The translations under genes were made by a program, and so were the position numbers. The notes beneath the pieces were generated by a model. It was not told where the DNA came from. It searched no databases and saw only the letters and a program-made list of their open reading frames with translations. A stretch of 64,000 nt of DNA from Euglena gracilis (taxonomy: Eukaryota; Euglenida; Euglenophyceae; Euglenales): contig CP154954.1 of NCBI GenBank assembly GCA_039621445.1, positions 58,858,701 to 58,922,700 on the forward strand, given 5' to 3'. Shown piece by piece: positions 33,901 through 45,347 of this stretch (the first letter of the stretch is position 1; the number at the start of each line of letters is the position of its first letter).

Positions 33901-36231
33901 GATCAGCGGTAACGGGAAGGGGTCATCCTTCGTTTGGGAGTTCAGGTACCGGTAATCCAGCACCAGTCTCCACTTCTTCTGACCAGACTGGTCAGCCGGT
34001 TTGGGCACCACAAAAGCTTGTGATGTCCACTCGCTCTTGGAAGGGATAATCCACTTCCGCTGGATGAGCTTCTCAATCATCTCGTTGAGAGCCTGTTCGC
34101 GTTCACCCGAGCAACGGAAGAATTTCCGGTGCATAGGTTTAGCGCCATCCTTGAGCTCGATTTTGCAAACACCGAACGGACCGCGAATCGCGGGGTCGAT
34201 GTCGCAGGCGTAAACTGGATTATCCAGTACACCATGAAATTCGCGAGCAATTCGCGAACAATAGTCAGCAGACTTGGGATGTTGGTCCGCACTCTCAATG
34301 ACCGCAGAAATCTGCGTTGAGGGTGTGGCATCCCCATCCGTACCAAGGTATCTTGGCACACGCAAATCGGATATTCCGAATGCGTCGAAGAAACAAACGC
34401 GAAAAATGATTTCTTTGACAGGTGGTAATAATATACCACAAAAATCCTCAAATAGTGGTACATCAGCGGGTAAATCCCACCAATGAAAACACACATGGGA
34501 TAGTTGGTGAAACCAATCCGCATTCGGATTGACGGGTATGAGGAGAGCTCCTCGCGCTTCATCGCGGAGAATTTTATCCACCACATCCGGGATAAGCTTT
34601 GGGGGAGGATGCATCCACAGCACCGTATCACCCCAGAATTTAAGAAATGCGTTGGTATGTCGCGACCAATATCGCGACAAGCGCGCATGCGCTTTTGATG
34701 AGAACGCATCAATTTCCAACGACAAATCGAAGGAATCAGCCAAAGCCGCGATTTTGGAGAACCATTCCTCCAAAATACGGTATTGACCAAAATTAAATGC
34801 GTTCCATACGCGCATCGCGTATGTGTCGACCTGGTTCGCGGGTTGAAGAGCGGTAACGCAATTCAGGGATCCGCAAACATAGGTCAAGGGTGTGTCATCC
34901 ACACTCCCAAGGGGCATTCCCAAGGGTTGATGGGTTGGATGGGTGCATACCCAGTCCATATCATGCCAGATGGAGGTGGGGGAGGTGTGTGACACGGATT
35001 TCGCGGTCCCAAACAACAAGGCAATACCTCGTTGTTGGAGCACTTGATGTACGGTCGCGCATTGCGATCCGCAACCAAGTGTATGGTTACGCGAAATCGG
35101 GATTAGTGTTGGTGTTTGGACTAGACATCCACAATCGAAATCTGGCTGGGCGGATATTCTCCTACAGTGCACACATTGGAAGGAAGTGTCGGAGTAGTGG
35201 TCCTGGTCGCGCATGTTGGTCTGGTGGGGGTGTGTGTAAAAGTTGGGATGCGCTTTTGTAGCTGCTGGGGGGTGTACAGATGTATCTGAAAGCGATACAT
35301 CTGGTGGAAAACGTGGTATTAGTGCAGCTGGGCGACTACTCGACACCGTGATCACTTCAGGCCTTTGGGCTTTCGTCTTGTAACCCAGTGGAACGAGGGG
35401 GGTACCGCTACTCGCTTGCCCTGCCTCATGGGGAACGGAAGTTGGTATGGTAGTGGGCAGGGGGTGAACTTTCTCGGTACACCCGGTGTGGAAAACGTTG
35501 GTTGGTGTGGTTGGTAACGGGGTAAAAGTTTTTGAAAACGGTGTGGAAAAATTGGTGGCTGTCGCGGTTGACGCCACGGGTGATGAAGGTTTGGGGGGCA
35601 ATGAAGAGAATGGTGATGTGCGCAAACCGTGGGAGTGGCAATCCACTACCAGCCGGTGCTGACGTAAAAAGGGGTATCCCAGAATTACGTCAGAACCATG
35701 GATTCCGGATTCGTATCCCCAGGTATCCGGAAAATTTTGCGGTTGGGGGGGGTGTGAGTGGTGCTTGGGGATGAGGGGTAGGACTATGTCCAAAAAGCAT
35801 CCCAAGTCACCACCGCACATGGGGGTGTTGTCAGCCGTCGTAATTTTGATCGGCTTCTTGGCTTTCACCAAGAGGGGGGTTGGTATCAACCCGAACCGAA
35901 AAAGTAGTGCAATGCGACAACCAGTGTCAATGAGAATTTTGACTTTTGCACAAAAATTTTGGATTTTGATTTCCGCTTGGACCAAAAGTTCCATGGGTGG
36001 TAAGCAAAGTGAAGGGTCTGGCGAAAATACGTTTTCTTGCCAGCTTTCCCATGAACCCTTTCCTACTTTGCACAACATTCCGAGCGGAAAGTTGGAGTGG
36101 GGGGTGGGGGACCCGAAAATTTTCCGGGTACCGACCAGGAAGGCAGATGGGCAGGGGGGGCAGGGTTGATCAGGTCCTACCTCCATCTGTTCATCAGCCC
36201 AGAGGTCCGTGCCCTCGGACCTCGGGCTCCC
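30991..36231 (-). pseudogene. GY-1 Pol: protease, DIRS-tail-like domain, RT, RNase H, integrase, chromodomain
   Basis: It begins GSPRSEGTDLWADEQ right after the Gag stop, in the same phase. Protease: ILIDTGCR. A long spacer has 'QCVHCRRISA..DCGC' and a block EIDAFSS..WSRHTNAF..PPPKLIPDVVDKI..ALLIPV. RT: 'WRLVLDYRYLNSQ', 'LPMGVKNGPAMF', 'YIDDVLVG'. A frameshift near 33500 and two TGA codons lie between 33499 and 33353. RNase H: 'LEVDSSDYAVGGVLSQHN', 'LTDHESLQHWY'. Integrase: HHCC finger (HNHGHPGA..CQICQ), D, D ([12 protein letters not shown]) and E (GNGRAEAAV), with a shift near 32090. Chromodomain: '[29 protein letters not shown]'. It ends at 30991. Confidence 0.9.
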
Positions 36232-36234
36232 CTA
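36232..36234 (-). promoter_or_regulatory. GY-1 Gag-Pol UAG, candidate readthrough stop
   Basis: The minus strand reads GAG TAG GGG AGC, with Pol continuing in the same frame. GY-2 has the same twelve bases at the same junction (51640-51651), although its flanking Gag sequence has diverged. Some retroviruses express Gag-Pol by UAG suppression with a purine-rich 3' context. Conservation of a single stop fits that use; readthrough itself is inferred. Confidence 0.65.
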
Positions 36235-39200
36235 CTCCAGGTCCGAACCGGCCGAATAGCCGGCTATGGGCCTTTTAGAGGTATAAACTGATTTCAACGT
36301 GCGCACCGCCATGCGGGCCTCGTCGAAATCGGTATCCGTGGTCTCATCCCCCTCCCTGCCCGAAGCCGGGGTGTCATCCTCCAAACAAGATATCTTGAAA
36401 CCGACTTTATGGCGGTTGGAGGAGTGACCCTTGTCACCGCGATTCATACCGCGATGACGTTGGCCAGGGCGGGGAGAACGAGAACGCGGACATTTGGATG
36501 AGTGGTGATCACTCGATCCACAAAGCGAACACCGAGATTTGTGTCGCGAGTCTGGGTAACGGGGGGATCGGTTTCCCGATTTCCCGTCAAACCGTCGTGG
36601 TGACTGGGTATCCCGTCGACCATGACCGGTGTATCGGGGTTTTCCCGATGAGGATCGCGAAGAAGATGATCCGCTTCGCGAACGCGATCGCGATGTCTCG
36701 CGATGAGAATCACGCTTCTTGGCCGGGGCACCGGGTGACCTACCCCGAGGGGTACCGTGTTTCCGCTCATCGCGGAACGGGATCCGGGGGCTAATACCAC
36801 CGGAACGGGGACCCGATGACCGTGAATTGCCCGATTGACGTGAAAATGCGGAGGAACCCGAACCTCGTGATGAGGTCGAGCCCCGCGGACTCTGAATACG
36901 CTTTCGCGCTTCAGGATTAGGGCACTCCCGAGACATATGTCCCGGTTTGTTGCACAAAAAGCACACTTTATCCGTGGCTTGGTCCGAAGAACGCGGGTAT
37001 CGCGTTTTCGATCCCGTGGTTGGTGAAGTGGGTGAAACCGGTGATTTTTGCAATGCGTTCACCGAACCAGCCGGTAATCCTGCCGTTGGGTGTGCGGTAT
37101 ACGCGGACTGAATCTGACCAAGAAGCTGTGATAGCTTCAATTGCTTTGTAACGTAGTTCCAGCGTTGGTCAAGAGTCATTGCATTACCCGCCAACTCCTC
37201 ACGATGGATATCCTTGATGAGGCTAGGCGTGAAATGCATGAGAACAGCGTCAAACTGTTCGCGCATTTGCTTTTCACTGAGTTCATCCACTTCAGCAGCA
37301 AGTCCTAACCATTTGGCATACCAAAGGTCAATGGACTTCCATTTGCGATCGGGTGGGGCGCATTGCCGCCACTTGGTCTCCAGGGTAATCCTAGCGACCA
37401 AACTTGAACTGGTGGAAGCGTATTGCTCCACCAGGTCATCAAAGGAAACGCGGTAGCGAATGACGAGTTGTCGCGCGCGCTCCTTCTCATCCCTAGGGAG
37501 GCAATCGATGAATTCCATCTTGATCACCTCCGGGTTTGTGTCCTGGGTTGGCCCTTTCAATGCCCAGTAGTACTCCCAGTCCCGAAAAAACTGTCTCCAT
37601 GTGGTTGGATCACCGTCCCATTGGGGTTTCACCTTATTCGCGATTGCGATGGTGCCCTTGAAGTCTTTCTGAAAGACCCGTTGGCCCTCGGTGGTATTCC
37701 GTGGATTCGGGCCCGGGTACGCTCGAGCACCAAGCGTATCCTTTCCGGATTCTTGTCGGAATCGCGAAATTTCTGGTGAAGGTGAATCCTGGTACCGGAA
37801 ATCCGGTCGCAAACCCTGTTGGTCACCCGTAATAGGGGGACACTCCGGTGTGGGAGTATGTCGCGCATGCAACATGTGACCCACTCCCGGTGTACGGGTT
37901 TGGCTCATTCCACGCACAAGCATGGAATGATGGATTTCTTGGTGGAGACTTGGCGGAATCGCCGTGTTTTCCGAAAATTCGGTTCCCGTAATGGGAAATT
38001 CATCCGAAAACTGGTTTTGAGTTGTGGGCAAGGCCAATGGTGGCACAATTCGCGGAATCGCGGATTGTGACACTCGGGACACGGGTGGTGGTGGTGCATG
38101 TGCACCCAGAGCCGGGTTATGAAAACGCGACTCTGGAACATTTGGCGCATCTTCGGCAATGCATACTGCCGAATTGCGGTGTGAAACCCGCTGTTGGTTG
38201 GACACATTATCCAAACCCACAGACAAGTCATGCACACTTTGCTCCAAATGCTCAACGAGTTGGAGTTGGCCGCAAATACGGTCAACTTCATCCTCCAAAG
38301 CGCGAATACGCTTGCGGTAACGGGAAAAGTCATCCAAGTGCGGAATCCTTTCGGAAATTCCGGTAACATCTTGGACAAGTTTCCCGTGAGACTTATCCAA
38401 TAATTGGAGTTGTCCCATTAATGCTTTTACAGCATTTGAGAGAATCTGCAAAGGTGATGTCCTCTTGGTTGGTGTGGTGGTGGGTGCAACCGGTGCAGGG
38501 TTATCCGACAACACGGTTGTGGTACCCATGGGTAAATTTCCAGGTTGTGGGTTATCCAACAACGCGGAAATTCGCTCATCCAACCTGGTAATCTCACTTT
38601 GCGTGGATCGGGCATTCCGATTCACCGATTCCTCAAGCCGTAATAGGCTGTTGCAGAAATCTTGCAAGGTTTCCTGATTGTTAGTGAGCATTTTGTCATA
38701 AAATGCCTGGAAATCAGGGTTCTCGGTAATCCGAGAACTGGAACCTGCAGGTAGAGACTGCATTTCCGTTACTTTGGTAGACACCGATGCATACCGGGTC
38801 TGGAGTTCTCCAATAGCAGTCTGAATGCCGCTAATGTCCGGAACTCGGTGGGAAAGTGCGGAATAGCTTTGTTGCAAACCCGCAATGGCCGAGTTAATCC
38901 CGCCAATGTCGGATTGCAACTGCAACCGCAGGGAATCCTGCCGTTGTGCCATTTCTGCGACTTTCGCGCTCAGATTGGATAATCCAACCCGATTCGCGTC
39001 ACAATAGCAGGTTTTCCGCTCCAAACGGGAAAGTCGCTCCTCCAACTGCCGCACATACGTGTGGGGAGCAAAATTCTCGTTGGCTTGTGACTGGAATTGC
39101 CGAAACTTTTCCGTTTCATCGCACAACTGCATAATGCGGTGTTGCGATTCATGGAAAGTTGCGGACAATGTGGTGAAATGGTCCATAGACAAAAATCCAC

Positions 39201-40209
39201 CACTGCTGGATGTTGCAGACGAGGAATCTCGTGCATGCAACTGTTGTTGCAGATGCAACAACGCAGATGAACAGGACTCCATTTGTCCCGATAACTGTTG
39301 TAGTGAGCCATGCAAGTGCAGAAACTTGGAGTCATTCCGCGTTTCCGCTTCATGCATGCATTCACTAATTTGCCGGAAGTTTTGCGGGAGCTGTTGGCAT
39401 ATTCTGTCAAAGGTTTCCCGAAAGTTTGCAAGGTCAATACCTGCACTTTCGAAGTTCCTCTGGCAATATCTGCCAACTTCCTGCAAGTAATTCCAGCAGT
39501 GTTCCAGCTTGGTGAAGACATGTTTCTGGTTGTCCTCATCAAACTGAAGCACTTTGTTCAATGCGGTTGCACACTCTGCAACGCATTGTTGCACATGGTT
39601 GAACTGCCTCACAAGGGGGTGATCCCCTGGAAGCCGAGCAACAATATCCTGCACATCCTCAGCAGTGAGGAGCTCACCAGTGCCCTTCCCATAGTCATCC
39701 ATGGGTTGGGATGTACCGGAGAATTCCGGCACCACGAGGCGAGTCTCCGGTTGCCAAGGTAGTACGGGATAGCACCCGATATTGGGGGGTGGTGGCAAAG
39801 CTCTGTAAGGGCTTGCCGGTGGAAGAGCCGGTGGGGGTTGAAAGAAACACGGGGTTTCTAGCCCACCATCACCAGAGAAGCCCGGTGGCGGAATCACCAC
39901 GGGTCTCTCCGGTGTGTGCAGCTGCACCATTGCCGCAGACAGAGGCGAATACCCCCGTTGTGGTAAGGTGAGTGCGGAAGAGGCCGCATTAGCCTCTGAA
40001 GCCAATGATGTGGAGGGCTCATCGCCGACCACTGTCAATGATGACAAGTGTTGCAATTGTGACAATTGAATCAATTGTGCCTCATCGGCGTGGGAACTGG
40101 AAGCACTTTCACATAAAAGCTTCCAATCCCCATTTTCTTGGTCAATGTCTTGCAAGGATGCCTGTAATAAGGCATAGTTGAATTGATGGTTGGGGCCTGT
40201 GCTTTGCAT
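36235..40209 (-). CDS. GY-1 Gag, long coiled-coil type
   Basis: The start is placed at the internal ATG (40209, MQSTGPNHQFNYALL), because GY-2 and GY-3 begin the same way and the 11 codons above it are not shared. At about 1,325 aa it is far longer than usual Ty3/gypsy Gag. Order: Pro-rich N-terminus with 'GLETPCFFQPPPALPP' (also in GY-2); about 450 residues of coiled coil (ISAL..IGELQTRYASVSTKVTEM); capsid-like block from 'KDFKGTIAIANKVKPQWDGD' to 'QLKLSQLLGQIQ'; zinc knuckle CFLCNKPGHMSREC; Arg/Ser-rich segment; second zinc knuckle CSLCGSSDHHSSKC; acidic C-terminus ending at UAG. It would assemble the particle and bind element RNA. Confidence 0.9.
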
Positions 40210-40483
40210 CTTTCTGGTGACAAAAGCAGCAAAAACCCACAAAACTAAGCAGTTGTGCTGGCACCAGAGGGGCTGTAACGGGTAATACCGTACAGAACCT
40301 TCCGGAGCCTGCTCGTCTGCTTAGACGTTGACTAGAAGCCGGGAGCTGACGCTGCGACCGTGTAATAACGGTGCAGTGGCTCTCCGCTGCCAGTCAGCGT
40401 AGGATCGAACCAATCTGCTACCAAGTGTAATACCTGGTAGCCTTTCTTTCTGTATGGGCTGTATGTGTAGGATCGTAACCTAA
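40210..40483 (-). other. GY-1 leader between primer site and gag
   Basis: No ORF is supported. It contains short inverted repeats, for example ACCGTGTAATAACGGT at 40358-40373. A second copy of CTGCTACCAAGTGTA near 40413-40427 resembles the primer-site/LTR junction. Confidence 0.45.
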
Positions 40484-40493
40484 TCTGCTACCA
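40484..40493 (-). other. GY-1 primer binding site (initiator tRNA-Met)
   Basis: TGGTAGCAGA on the minus strand, at the first base after the 5' LTR, as in GY-2 and GY-3. Confidence 0.85.
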
Positions 40494-40793
40494 AGTGTAC
40501 GTCTGATTCCCAATTCCCAATTCCCAAAAAGCCTTCGCTTTCGCCTAGGCGCACCTACTTGCGAACTGAAAATCAGAGTAACAGTAAAAACCCTTTTCCC
40601 ACTTCCCAAGAAGCAAAGCACGGAGCAATGGAGGGAGGACGGACTGGAAATCCAAGTCAGGTCCAGGGAAAAGGTATAAGAAGAATACCACCTGTGGAGA
40701 GAGAAGGGGGCACCCATTAGGAGATCCTAATAGGATCTGCTTCCATCCTAACTTCCTCAACGGAAGGGGACAGAAGCATACGCCTGGTACACA
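40494..40793 (-). repeat. GY-1 5' LTR
   Basis: 300 bp, near-identical to the 3' LTR. The outer edge at 40793 meets a C run that continues the minisatellite. Confidence 0.92.
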
Positions 40794-41030
40794 CCCCCCC
40801 CTTCTTCGGGGCCGGAGGGTCCTGAAATTTCAAAAAATACAACGCCCCCCCCTTCTTCGGGGCCGGGGGTCCTGAAATTTTAAAAAAATACAACGCCCCC
40901 CCCCCCTTTCTTCGGGGCCGGGGGTCCTGAAATATCAAAAAATTCCAACCCCCCCTTCTCGGGCTGGAGGTTCAAAAAAAATAATCATGTAATTCAAAAA
41001 AAATCCAATGCCCCCTCCTTCCTTCGGGGA
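40794..41030. repeat. C-rich minisatellite array, right block
   Basis: Units of the 52-bp type (CCCCTTCTTCGGGGCCGG..GGTCCTGAAAT) follow directly after the GY-1 LTR and decay by about 41030, ending in a CTTCCTTCGGGG unit like the far left of the array. It is the displaced right end of the same array. Confidence 0.88.
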
Positions 41031-41613
41031 CCGGGTCCATACAACCGAATGCCTTCCTCATATTGCTACACTGATTGGGGCTCTCAAGGTTTGGGGAGAT
41101 CACAAAACAACAACGATATTGATGCACACCTTCATCTTGTCACCTCTTTCTCCCTTTTTCTGAAATGCGTTCCGGGGTTCGATGAACACTCCTGAATATG
41201 TATTTGTGCACGCATGTATGTGTGTGTGTGCGTGTGCGTGTGCGTGCACTTGAGTATTTCTGCTTCACAAAGTGGTGATTCACTAGTGGCAAGAATGAAT
41301 TGAAAAACCAAAATGCATTGGAATGAGGATTTAAAAACGGGTAATGCAAATAAATGCCATGGTCACAAAGCAATGGCTCTCATGGGTCAAAGAAAACATA
41401 GCAAGGGAAAAACCTTGGAAATTGGGCGCTTTAAGCTGCCTCATTGGGCGCCTTATTGGCAGCCTCTTGGCGCTGTTAAGCAGCCATTGAATTGAAGGAA
41501 ATAGAAAGCAAAGAAACTGAAACGAAGGAACACAAAAGGGTGAAAAAAACCTCAAATGGGCAAGGAAGCAACCCATTGAATGAAAATTTTGGGGAATGGG
41601 GGGGGGGAAGCTT
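41031..41613. other. GY-M interior between the array and the chromodomain
   Basis: No gene is seen. A (GT)n-rich stretch lies at about 41217-41250. The segment should be GY-M sequence 3' of the pol genes, since pol ends at 41614 on the minus strand. Confidence 0.4.
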
Positions 41614-43211
41614 TCACAAGGTTGGTTCCTCCGACAAAAACTTGGTGATGTCTATGGGAAGTTGTCTTTGGTTGCAATAGTTTACAAAATCTGAAGAGTA
41701 TCGGTGTATGAAATTTCCAACTGGTTCCCATGTGTTCTTGCTCATAGGAAAACCCTTCCAATGGGTTAAGAAAAGCAAATTCCCCCTTTTGTCCACTTTG
41801 TGATCCAAAATTTCATTCACCTCCCATTCATCAACCCCAGCTTCCAAATCAGGTTCGGTTCTTTGATGATAAAAAAGAGGAATTGGCCTACCCACCAAAT
41901 CGTCCTCTTTAAAAGGTTTAAGGAAAGAATTGTGTACCCCCATTTCTACCCCGGGTTTGATTTCCAACAATGTAGCTATTCGTGCCCCGCCTTTCCTTAA
42001 TGACGGCGGGTCCCAACCATCGTGTTTCCAATTTGTTTCCACTATTCGGCGGTCGTCTATACCACACCTTTTGTCCAATTGTGTATTCCACATCTGTGAA
42101 TTTTTTTGGCATAATTGCCAAAAGTCGTTTTTCATGGATGGTATTCAAAGTTTCTGCCACTTGTTTGTCAATAAAGGCCATTCCTTCAAAAAATTCAGTG
42201 GCATCCTCACATTCTCGGGGGGGTGTATAGGGTATTTCCTCCGTTTGTCGTTGCCTTCCGAAAAGAATTTCGTATGGACTCAAACCACACTCCCCGATTG
42301 TGTCGTGTATGGTATCCAAAACTTGAGGCAGTGCCTCAACCCTACAAATTTTTTTGTGCACATGTAATTTGCGCAAAATTTCCATGACTTGTTGTCCGGC
42401 CATTTCAGCCCTCCCATTTGCTTGATGATGGTATGCTTGGGAAAATGCTTGCCGAATGCCGAAATGTGCACACATTGTTTTCCACCACGCCCCAACAAAA
42501 TGGGCACCCCTATCACTAGATATAATGGTTGGTATTCCAAAAGGCCTCCAAGCGTGCAAAAAGCATTGCTTGGGCCACCATTGCCCCCGTCAATCCCTTT
42601 TCCAAATGTGCGGATGCTACAATCCAACCCGAATGGCGATCAACACATAACGCCATGAAATTGAAGTCTCTTCCCCCCCACTTGACAAAAGGCATTTTGA
42701 ACATGTCAAGAGCAACACTTACCATGCATTTAGGGGGGATCACCGTATCTTCCATGGGACCATGGAGAGTTTTTGGCCGAATGCAAGCTTGACATACGTA
42801 ACAAATTGTTCCCACGGCGAAAGAAAAACTCTTTGCGCGAGCAATGTCTGCAAATGCATATCGATGCTCAATTTGACTCCATAACTTTTCCCCAACCAAA
42901 TTGCCAAAGGAGTCATGATGTGAATGGATGACGTGTTCTTGCAAACTCAAAGGAACACACAACCTTTCTCCTTGGTAAATCAGGGAATCAAAACGATTGA
43001 AGTTCTGTGGCCAATCCCCCGATTTGTCTGAGATACTTTTCCATGGTTCCCCCCACGTGGGACATGACGCGTATGCATCCCCCCAATCCCGATCCCATAT
43101 TGAACCTAGATTTTCATGGGAAACAAGAAGAGGTGGCGTGCACTCCTCCCCCCCCCCTTGTTAGAGCTCCCACTTACATCTGGTTTGGCAAGGCTCGAAT
43201 CATGGGGTGCA
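41614..43211 (-). pseudogene. GY-M integrase and chromodomain
   Basis: Three phases. 42962-42516 has the HHCC-type finger (HSHHDSFGN..CYVCQACI) and the first catalytic Asp region (VALDMFKMP..ALCVDRHSGWIV). 42559-41918 has the second Asp (ISSDRGAHFVGAWW) and the Glu (NGRAEMAGQQ). 42135-41614 has the C-terminal part and a chromodomain (WEVNEILDHKVD..LFLTHWKGFPMSKNTWEPVGNF). Frameshifts fall near 42550 and 42000-42130. All D-D-E residues are present. The chromodomain would guide integration to marked chromatin. A linker with a duplicated GGTTCGCCTCGCTTGTGGGG (43261 and 43322) precedes the finger. Confidence 0.85.
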
Positions 43212-43898
43212 TCAATTTGAGGTGTTTTGTCGACACTTTGACCAGAATTTCCTATGGGGGGGTTCGCCTCGCTTGTGGGGCCGCCCCCACCCATAGTTTA
43301 TGATAATTTTTTCATGGGGGGGGTTCGCCTCGCTTGTGGGGCCACCCCCTTCCATGAGTGGTGATTCTTGCAAATTTTCTTCCGTGTGTGTTTTTTGAAT
43401 CAAATCATGTCCCTCGGAAGCCTTCAACCCACTTCGGGTGCGTACTCCAAGAATATCCTTGGTGTCTGGATATGCATGAAGCCGAATCACCATGCAAAAT
43501 TTTTCATCCGCTTTTTCAGATTCAATAATTTCCCTCATTTCCTGTAGGTCCTTCAAGCTCCCATGTTTTGATACATCGATAAATGCTTCACTTGCCGGGT
43601 AAGCCCATCGGCTTAAAATGTCGGCAATAAAATTTTCTTTTCCCGGCACAAAGCCAATAGTCAAATCAAATTTGGAAAGCACTTGATGCCACCGTGCCCG
43701 TCTGTTAATAGGTCTACACGGGGTGTCCACATGTTCGGTATACCAATCCTTGAGGGATTGGTGGTCAGTCAAAACCAAAATTGGTTGCACCCCAATCCAA
43801 GAAGCCCATTTTTGTAACGCCAAAATGATAGCATAGGTTTCCACCTCCCGGGGTATCCAATTTCTTTGTAAGGTGTCTAATTTACGTGAAAGGAAAGC
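43212..43898 (-). pseudogene. GY-M RNase H
   Basis: It reads VAFLSRKLDTLQRNWIPREVETYAIILALQKW, 'ILVLTDHQSLKDWYTEHV', 'RRARWHQVLSKFDLTIGFVPGKENFIADILSRWA', the standard Ty3/gypsy RNase H order. The upstream half of the domain (VLRVDPSGRAVGATLEQMN) lies across the TRIM insertion at 45.4 kb; the two halves join in frame at the CACGGG duplication. Confidence 0.85.
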
Positions 43899-43904
43899 CA
43901 CGGG

Positions 43905-44168
43905 TGTATTGAGACCATTGGGTCTCAATAAGTGGAAACTTCAAAATCCCTGTGACGGAAACTTTTCACTGAAATCCTTGTATTTTTCATAGTATTTGAT
44001 ACACAGCACCAATCCAAATGCTTGTGGCCTTCTGAGTCTTTGTGTTCAGGCTGGTTGCGGCCTGTGTGAAATTGTGTGATTTCCCCCTGAATTAGGAGGC
44101 TCCACTCCTAATTTCAGCTCTGATCCTGTAATTTGAATTTTCTTATCTGCAGGGCACCGGGCCGCCCA
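43905..44168. repeat. TRIM LTR, left copy
   Basis: 264 bp, beginning TGTATTGAGACC and ending GGGCCGCCCA. The ends are defined by the 6-bp duplication and by comparison with the right copy. Confidence 0.9.
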
Positions 44169-45077
44169 CACTCCCCTCCCAGTCCGAACCCCAGGGGTTC
44201 GAGCGATAAAAATCAGGCGCGGCCCGGCTGTAATTTTAGCCCTGTCTTTGCATTTTGTGGGGGGGGGCTGTGTGTCCAACAGGGTTCGAAGTGCTACCCC
44301 CCTCCGGGCGCAGGGGACAGCTCTTCTACAGCTGCTGGGGCAGATGGGCAGAAGAGGGGGGGGGCATTGGGACCCCCTTGGGTCACACTGTCAGGGGTTT
44401 CCCGACAGGGTAACCCAAAGATGCCTCATTGGGCTCCCTTGTCCAGGTTGCCTACCCTCCTGGACAAGGGAGTCCTGAGGTGGGCCCAATCCCCAGGGAT
44501 ACCTCATAATGTTGTTAGTTCTGTCTTCTCAATTTCTTGGACAAGACGGCTCACCAATGTGGCAAACACAGAATTCTCCAAGACGAAAACTTCAACAACA
44601 ATGTGAAAATTTGACCTTGAGCTGCACCAAATTCCTGTCTTGGAAAGTCGGCTTGCCAAAAATAACACAAACACAGAATGTCAAGAACAAGAACTACAGC
44701 ACAGCATGTCCAGTAACTCCCATCTTGTGGTGAATTGGGGTGGATGGCAGCCAGGTGGACCTCGACCTGGCGCAAAGGTAGGCCTCTTGTTAGGCTGCTG
44801 CAGCCACTGCAAACCAAATTCTGAACCACAATTCAAACCAAATTGAAGATGCCAGCAGTAAATCCTCCTTCAGATACTCAACACTCGAGCATGGTAATAC
44901 ACATTCTTCCCACAGATTGTCTCCAGATTGAAACTTTTTCACAGATCTAATCCCAGAATGTCCACTTGAAATCCAATGCCTCAAATTCCATCTGCCATAT
45001 CACCTTCCGAGTGTCTTTCTTCACAGCCAACCATCTGACAAATGGCCTCCAAGCCACAACGGAAAATGAACACAATG

Positions 45078-45341
45078 TGTATTGAGACCATTGGGTCTCA
45101 ATAAGTGGAAACTTCAAAATCCCTGTGACGGAAAATTTTCACTGAAATCCTTGTATTTTTCATAGTATTTGATACACAGCACCAATCCAAATGCTTGTGG
45201 CCTTCTGAGTCATTGTGTTCAGGCTGGTTGCGGCCTGTGTGAAATTGTGTGATTTCCCCCTGAATTAGGAGGCTCCACTCCTAATTTCAGCTCTGATCCT
45301 GTAATTTGAATTTTCTTATCTGCAGGGCACCGGGCCGCCCA
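45078..45341. repeat. TRIM LTR, right copy
   Basis: 264 bp, two differences from the left copy, followed by CACGGG and the GY-M RT frame. Confidence 0.9.
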
Positions 45342-45347
45342 CACGGG

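Larger units (their letters stand above)
24267..40793 (-). mobile_element. GY-1, 16.5-kb Ty3/gypsy chromodomain retrotransposon with third ORF
   Basis: Two 300-bp LTRs (24267-24566 and 40494-40793) differ at three positions by eye. Between them on the minus strand lie primer site, Gag, UAG, Pol (protease to chromodomain), a third ORF of about 1.7-1.8 kaa and a polypurine tract. Both ends abut C tracts of one minisatellite, so the element inserted into the array; the target duplication is probably CCCCC but cannot be proven inside a C run. Gag and ORF3 are nearly intact; Pol has a frameshift and two stops near 33.36-33.50 kb and another shift near 32.09 kb. Confidence 0.92.
43905..45341. mobile_element. 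TRIM-like short LTR element (1.44 kb)
   Basis: Two 264-bp LTRs (43905-44168 and 45078-45341), TG..CA on the plus strand, differ at two positions by eye. CACGGG flanks both ends (43899-43904 and 45342-45347). The 909-bp interior has no ORF with a recognised domain and no primer site I can identify, so the orientation is open. It splits GY-M between RT and RNase H and is recent by LTR identity. Each LTR starts with a hairpin, ATTGAGACC..GGTCTCAAT. Confidence 0.9.

Noticed and set aside
24262-40798. CCCCC as a proven target duplication of GY-1
   Set aside because: Both flanks are long C runs of the repeat, so a 5-base match is uninformative.
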